Assembly: GCA_031292195.1 (NCBI GenBank)
Contig: JARLHP010000150.1
Span: forward strand, 1-46,118
Direction: 5' to 3'
Source of the DNA: Syntrophobacteraceae bacterium
GTDB lineage: Bacteria > Desulfobacterota > Syntrophobacteria > Syntrophobacterales > Syntrophobacteraceae
DNA length: 46,118 bases
Part shown: piece after piece, positions 42,738-46,118 of the stretch
Position numbering within the stretch: position 1 is the stretch's first letter
How the letters are laid out: each line of letters starts with the position of its first letter
Position numbers and translations under genes: made by a program
The notes under the pieces: generated by a model
What the model was told of the DNA's origin: nothing
The model's input: the letters and a program-made list of their open reading frames with translations, nothing else
Databases searched by the model: none

Positions 42738-45061
42738 AGCGCGATTTTGCCCCGGCCTTTCTTCTTTATTGAGATGGAGATCGTGCTTTCTCTGTCAGCT
42801 TTCAAATTTTCTTCTTCCGGGAGGTCAAGCGCGATCTGGCACTGCTCTCTGGTCTGCACATCCACCATTGCGTCTGTCAATTTATGGAGAGGAAGCTGCG
42901 GAGAGATCATTCCAAAATAGTCATCGATACCTTTCAAGAGAATGATCAGCAACAGACTGTGGGCTGCGGGATTTACCAGCAAGGCAATAAGACTCTCTTG
43001 GAGATAAAGACTTGAAAACTTTTGACTCCAGAAACCAGAATTTAAGAAACTTTTCATTGGTTCTTTAATTGCTTTGTTCCTGATCTCATCGGCGTTCAGT
43101 TCGCCTATGCGGCGCATGAGAACATTTTCAGCCTCCACCACCTCGCCCCTTTTATGGCGGGCAAGATAAAAATTGAAAAACCTCTCATTTAGGATCGGCA
43201 GATAATAGGCCCCTTTGTCATTCATACCTCGGATAAAGACACGGGCGAGCACAAGCTTGTACGAGCAATTGTTGTTGGTGGTGACAAACCCCGCCAGGTT
43301 CGCCAGAGCATCGGGCAACAGTTTGATTAATTCAGACATCGACCGCTGTCGCCACCTTTCCGGTCGATCATAAAAACCCTCGCCAATATTGACAAAACGA
43401 CTGCCCCAGGTATGCAATGCCGCTGAAATATTACCTCCGGAATATTCTCCGGCAAGGGTATTGATAATCTCACTCCGCCGCAGCGGCAGATCATGGGTAT
43501 CCAGCAGATCTTCGATGGCCATGGAAACGGAACGGTATCTGCCAGCGCCCCACGCCTTCAGACCATAGGCGCCGCGCTGAATGATCTCGACGGAGTCATA
43601 ACGCATCATCGCCGAATGCACATTGTTGTCGGAAATCCCCCGGTGCCTGATGTTTTCCTTGCGGATAGTAGCGGCAATTTCGCTGAAATGCATGGGTTTG
43701 CCTTTATTTTCGAGAACATGAATGATCAGTTCCTCGATCTTCTCCCCATGGCGGATCAGCCATCGGTCTTGTGGAAAAACCAGATCACCGTGGAGGCGGT
43801 ATTCTCCGCCGGAATCGTCCACCATCTTCTCAATGAATGCTTTGTGAAATTTCTGCGAAGGGGTGGCCTGGCATTGGCTTTGGCAAAGCCGGGCGAGCCT
43901 GTCCCCGACAACAAGCAGGTGATAACTCTCATTCGCCTCGAAATCGAGCGCCGGTAAAAACTCCCCTGGCGTTTCACAAGCGAGACAGGGACAAGGAACC
44001 GTAACCAGATCTCCAGAGACGACAAATTTTTTCTCTTCCTCCACAACGGCGAGAAGTTCGGTCAGGGGGACAAGGTTTGGCAAACTGGGCCAGCCATATT
44101 CTGTTCGCAAGCTCTCGGCCAAGTCTTGGAGGCTTATGATGCCGCCCCCTTCGCAGATCTTTCTGGCAGCCAGTTCCCAGAAATCGGCTAATAGCTCGCG
44201 ATGCGCCTTGACTCGCAAGAGAGCATTACCCCGCTTGAGAATCTGTCGCACCCCTTCCCTTGTCATGCCAAATCGTTCCCCCAACTCTTCAAGGGTCGGC
44301 ATGGCACCGGGATAGTCCAGCCTGCTGCAAACTATTGCCTGGTTCCTCTCACTCTTCAGGCAATGCCGCACAAAACTCGATACCAATTCTTCATAACTGG
44401 AATAATCAATGTCATGCTGGATCTCACTGCTTTTCCGGGCGCAGGCTGCGGCTTGTGTGCCACCCCTCAACACAAAGGAACGGATGATATCCTGGACTTC
44501 TTTCAAACATTTCCGTCCAAAATTCTTCTGTGAGAGGAGTTCGCCGGAAGGGAAAAGCATCACTTCACCGATAGTTTTCAGTCCGAGTCGTTTCAGTATA
44601 TTTGACGCCCGCATGGAAAACACAAAGTCCTGCCAGCGGGTAGCGCCATGAAACTCCGGGTGCAAGTCATTCACCGCAAAATCAACAAGCTGTCGTGAAC
44701 TAAAAATCGGCAGGTACGTGATATTTTCTTCTGATGGCTGCAACTTCAACACATCCTCGGCCGACATGGGGCGGTTCCGGACTTCTGGTCTTGGTTGAGA
44801 TACCTCCCCCATCTGAACGATTATGCCATCGCGAAATTCCATGAGTTCCCTGACGGTTTTCCGGCCACTATTTCTGAGATCGCCAAAGACATTCTCGTCG
44901 CACGACAGGAACTCGTCACGTGAAGAAAAATTCTTTAAAAGCACATTCGTGGCCCGCACCGACAACCCTGCCGACGATATGAACTTTTGCCAGTCGCCCG
45001 GATCATTTTGCGGCGTGAGGTCGGTCGCCGTAACCTGGGAGTCAATAGTCAGCCGTGGCAC
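42734..45061 (-). CDS. BREX-island DNA-binding protein with duplicated alpha-CTD-like, sigma-4-like and HARE-like modules
   Basis: A 775-residue protein. Residues ~24-80 (FISSAGLSVRATNVLLKNF to NSGRKTVRELMEF) and ~144-196 (FVFSMRASNILKRLGLKT, then NFGRKCLKEVQDII) both look like the helix-hairpin C-terminal domain of RNA polymerase alpha. Residues ~250-285 (TLEELGERFGMTREGVRQILKRG) match the HTH of sigma region 4. Residues ~440-505 (EELIIHVLENKGKPMHFSEIAATI) resemble a HARE-type winged helix, and ~510-570 another winged helix. No catalytic motif is evident. The start is taken at the GTG at 45061 (AGAGGG upstream), 19 bases after the nuclease-like gene; the longer frame to 45208 overlaps that gene. 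Neither transcription control nor DNA surveillance can be ruled out. Confidence 0.7.
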   Translation of the reverse strand: MPRLTIDSQVTATDLTPQNDPGDWQKFISSAGLSVRATNVLLKNFSSRDEFLSCDENVFGDLRNSGRKTVRELMEFRDGIIVQMGEVSQPRPEVRNRPMSAEDVLKLQPSEENITYLPIFSSRQLVDFAVNDLHPEFHGATRWQDFVFSMRASNILKRLGLKTIGEVMLFPSGELLSQKNFGRKCLKEVQDIIRSFVLRGGTQAAACARKSSEIQHDIDYSSYEELVSSFVRHCLKSERNQAIVCSRLDYPGAMPTLEELGERFGMTREGVRQILKRGNALLRVKAHRELLADFWELAARKICEGGGIISLQDLAESLRTEYGWPSLPNLVPLTELLAVVEEEKKFVVSGDLVTVPCPCLACETPGEFLPALDFEANESYHLLVVGDRLARLCQSQCQATPSQKFHKAFIEKMVDDSGGEYRLHGDLVFPQDRWLIRHGEKIEELIIHVLENKGKPMHFSEIAATIRKENIRHRGISDNNVHSAMMRYDSVEIIQRGAYGLKAWGAGRYRSVSMAIEDLLDTHDLPLRRSEIINTLAGEYSGGNISAALHTWGSRFVNIGEGFYDRPERWRQRSMSELIKLLPDALANLAGFVTTNNNCSYKLVLARVFIRGMNDKGAYYLPILNERFFNFYLARHKRGEVVEAENVLMRRIGELNADEIRNKAIKEPMKSFLNSGFWSQKFSSLYLQESLIALLVNPAAHSLLLIILLKGIDDYFGMISPQLPLHKLTDAMVDVQTREQCQIALDLPEEENLKADRESTISISIKKKGRGKIAL

Positions 45062-45080
45062 AGATGCCCTCTTTTTTCCA

Positions 45081-46109
45081 TTACAGGTGTCCCAGCAGCT
45101 TGGCGATTTGCTCCGGATCGGGAAGCTGGCCTTGCAGATCGGCCGGCAGGCTTGAGAACATCCGGTACCGCGACACGCCGATAGGGTTATTCGATTCCCG
45201 CAGGGCATACTCGACGATAGTTCTTTTCTTTGTCTTGCAAAGGATTATCCCGATAGAAGGATTTTCGCCCTCTTCCCTGGCCAGATCATCCAGCACTGCA
45301 AGATAGAATTGCATCTTGCCGACATATTCCGGTTGAAACTCGCCAACTATTAATTCCAGCGCCACCAGGGCGCGCAAACGCCTGTGGTAAAGCAAGAGGT
45401 CGATAAAGAACTCCCGCCCCTCGACCTCCAGGCGGTATTGACTTCCCACGAATGCGAAGAGGCCGCCCATCTCGCGCAGGAAATGTTCGATTCGCCCGAT
45501 GAGTCCCCGCTCCAACTCTCGCTCGCTATGTTCCTGGTTCATCTCCAGGAAATCGAAGGTGTATTCGTCCTTGACCGCCAGCTTGGCGTGGTTGCTGGCT
45601 TCTGCCGAAACGGTCCGGTCAAAAGTGGACTGATTGAGGAGGGTCTTTTCGTAGGTCTGGTTCTCGATCTGGTGGACAAGGACGTTCTTCGTCCAGCCGA
45701 ATTTCCGCGCCATCCGGATGTAGAATTCGCGTTCCAGGTCATCCTTGCACTTCTCAAGAATGAGCAGATTATGGGTCCATCCAATTTCTGCAACCAATGG
45801 CTGCAGTTTTTCATTAGATTGATATGTGCGGTAAAAATCCCGCATGTTCCAAAGATTACGGGCAGAAAACCCTTTGATGCCAGGGATCTCAGTTTGCAGG
45901 TCCTTGGCCGGGTTTTCTACGACCGCCTTGCCCCAAGATGTTTCCCGCTGTCGCTCGACGATCATCCGGCCAATGTCCCAATACAAGGCGATGAGCTCTT
46001 TGTTAACCGCTTTGAACGCCTCATATTGCGCCTTCCGGATGCGGTTTTTTATCTCGCTCAATAAGATGGGGTAGCTATCAGGAAGCAAGCCGTTCATGCG
46101 GTTAACCAT
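45081..46109 (-). CDS. YhcG/DUF1016 family PDDEXK nuclease-like protein
   Basis: A 342-residue protein of the DUF1016/YhcG family. The N-terminal winged-helix part has LYWDIGRMIVERQRETSWGKAVVENPAKDL, then GFSARNLWNMRDFYRTY and IGWTHNLLILEKC. The C-terminal PDDEXK part has FIDLLLYHRRLRALVALELIVGEFQPEYVGKMQFYL and NPSIGIILCKTKKRTIVEYAL. The usual ELK of the active site reads ELI here, so the catalytic lysine may be lost. It is the first gene of the operon visible in the window, with its ATG nine bases from the edge, so the promoter is outside. The other end is 19 bases before the alpha-CTD-like gene. Confidence 0.85.
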   Translation of the reverse strand: MVNRMNGLLPDSYPILLSEIKNRIRKAQYEAFKAVNKELIALYWDIGRMIVERQRETSWGKAVVENPAKDLQTEIPGIKGFSARNLWNMRDFYRTYQSNEKLQPLVAEIGWTHNLLILEKCKDDLEREFYIRMARKFGWTKNVLVHQIENQTYEKTLLNQSTFDRTVSAEASNHAKLAVKDEYTFDFLEMNQEHSERELERGLIGRIEHFLREMGGLFAFVGSQYRLEVEGREFFIDLLLYHRRLRALVALELIVGEFQPEYVGKMQFYLAVLDDLAREEGENPSIGIILCKTKKRTIVEYALRESNNPIGVSRYRMFSSLPADLQGQLPDPEQIAKLLGHL

Positions 46110-46118
46110 CTCGAAAGT

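Noticed and set aside
45062-45208. Longer start for the 775-residue protein
   Set aside because: The extra 49 residues overlap the upstream nuclease-like gene and are low complexity; the GTG at 45061 has a ribosome site just after that gene's stop.

Overview
The window looks like chromosomal DNA of an anaerobic Deltaproteobacterium/Desulfobacterota, perhaps a Syntrophobacter-type syntroph or sulfate reducer. This is inferred from gene content: molybdenum/tungsten handling (ModABC, FmdE, an XRE regulator fused to a molybdate-binding-like domain) and an oxygen-sensitive 2-hydroxyacyl-CoA dehydratase with its ATP-driven activator. No rRNA or housekeeping marker is present to settle the taxonomy.

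Layout. (1) 1-2.1 kb: a phage CI-type repressor fragment cut by the window edge, an unknown protein with a ribbon-helix-helix-like tail, and repeat-rich non-coding DNA that includes four tandem TTTGTATGGCA boxes. (2) 2.1-12.8 kb: a molybdenum/tungsten locus. A leftward operon (DUF364 protein, modA, modB, modC) diverges from a rightward set (TonB-dependent receptor, FmdE, methyltransferase, TonB, small molybdopterin-binding protein, XRE-PBP regulator). Together these suggest outer-membrane uptake of a chelated oxyanion, periplasmic capture, inner-membrane import, and sensing. (3) 12.8-16.7 kb: a decayed flavin oxidoreductase, a CysQ-like phosphatase, an exported OB-fold-like protein, UppP and an exported fibronectin-III protein. 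(4) 17.1-31.7 kb: scattered phage genes (HTH protein, S24 repressor, DUF669-like protein, terminase, portal, Bbp19-like) in mixed orientation. They are interleaved with a SbmA/YddA-type ABC exporter and a four-gene 2-hydroxyacyl-CoA dehydratase operon. (5) 32.3-46.1 kb: one tight leftward operon of eight genes, a BREX type 4 defence island.

The BREX operon, in order of transcription, is: YhcG/DUF1016 nuclease-like protein, a 775-residue protein with RNA-polymerase-like DNA-binding modules, BrxP (PAPS-reductase-like), DUF4007, a 141-residue protein, BrxC, PglZ and a short BrxL. Most junctions overlap or abut, so the eight genes look co-expressed. There is no PglX methyltransferase; the PAPS-reductase-like BrxP takes its place, as in known type 4 BREX. 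The most unusual gene is the 775-residue protein at 42734-45061. It joins two helix-hairpin modules resembling the RNA polymerase alpha C-terminal domain, a sigma region-4-like HTH and a HARE-like winged helix, all inside a defence operon.

All calls are from reading sequence and remembered family motifs; no database search was run.
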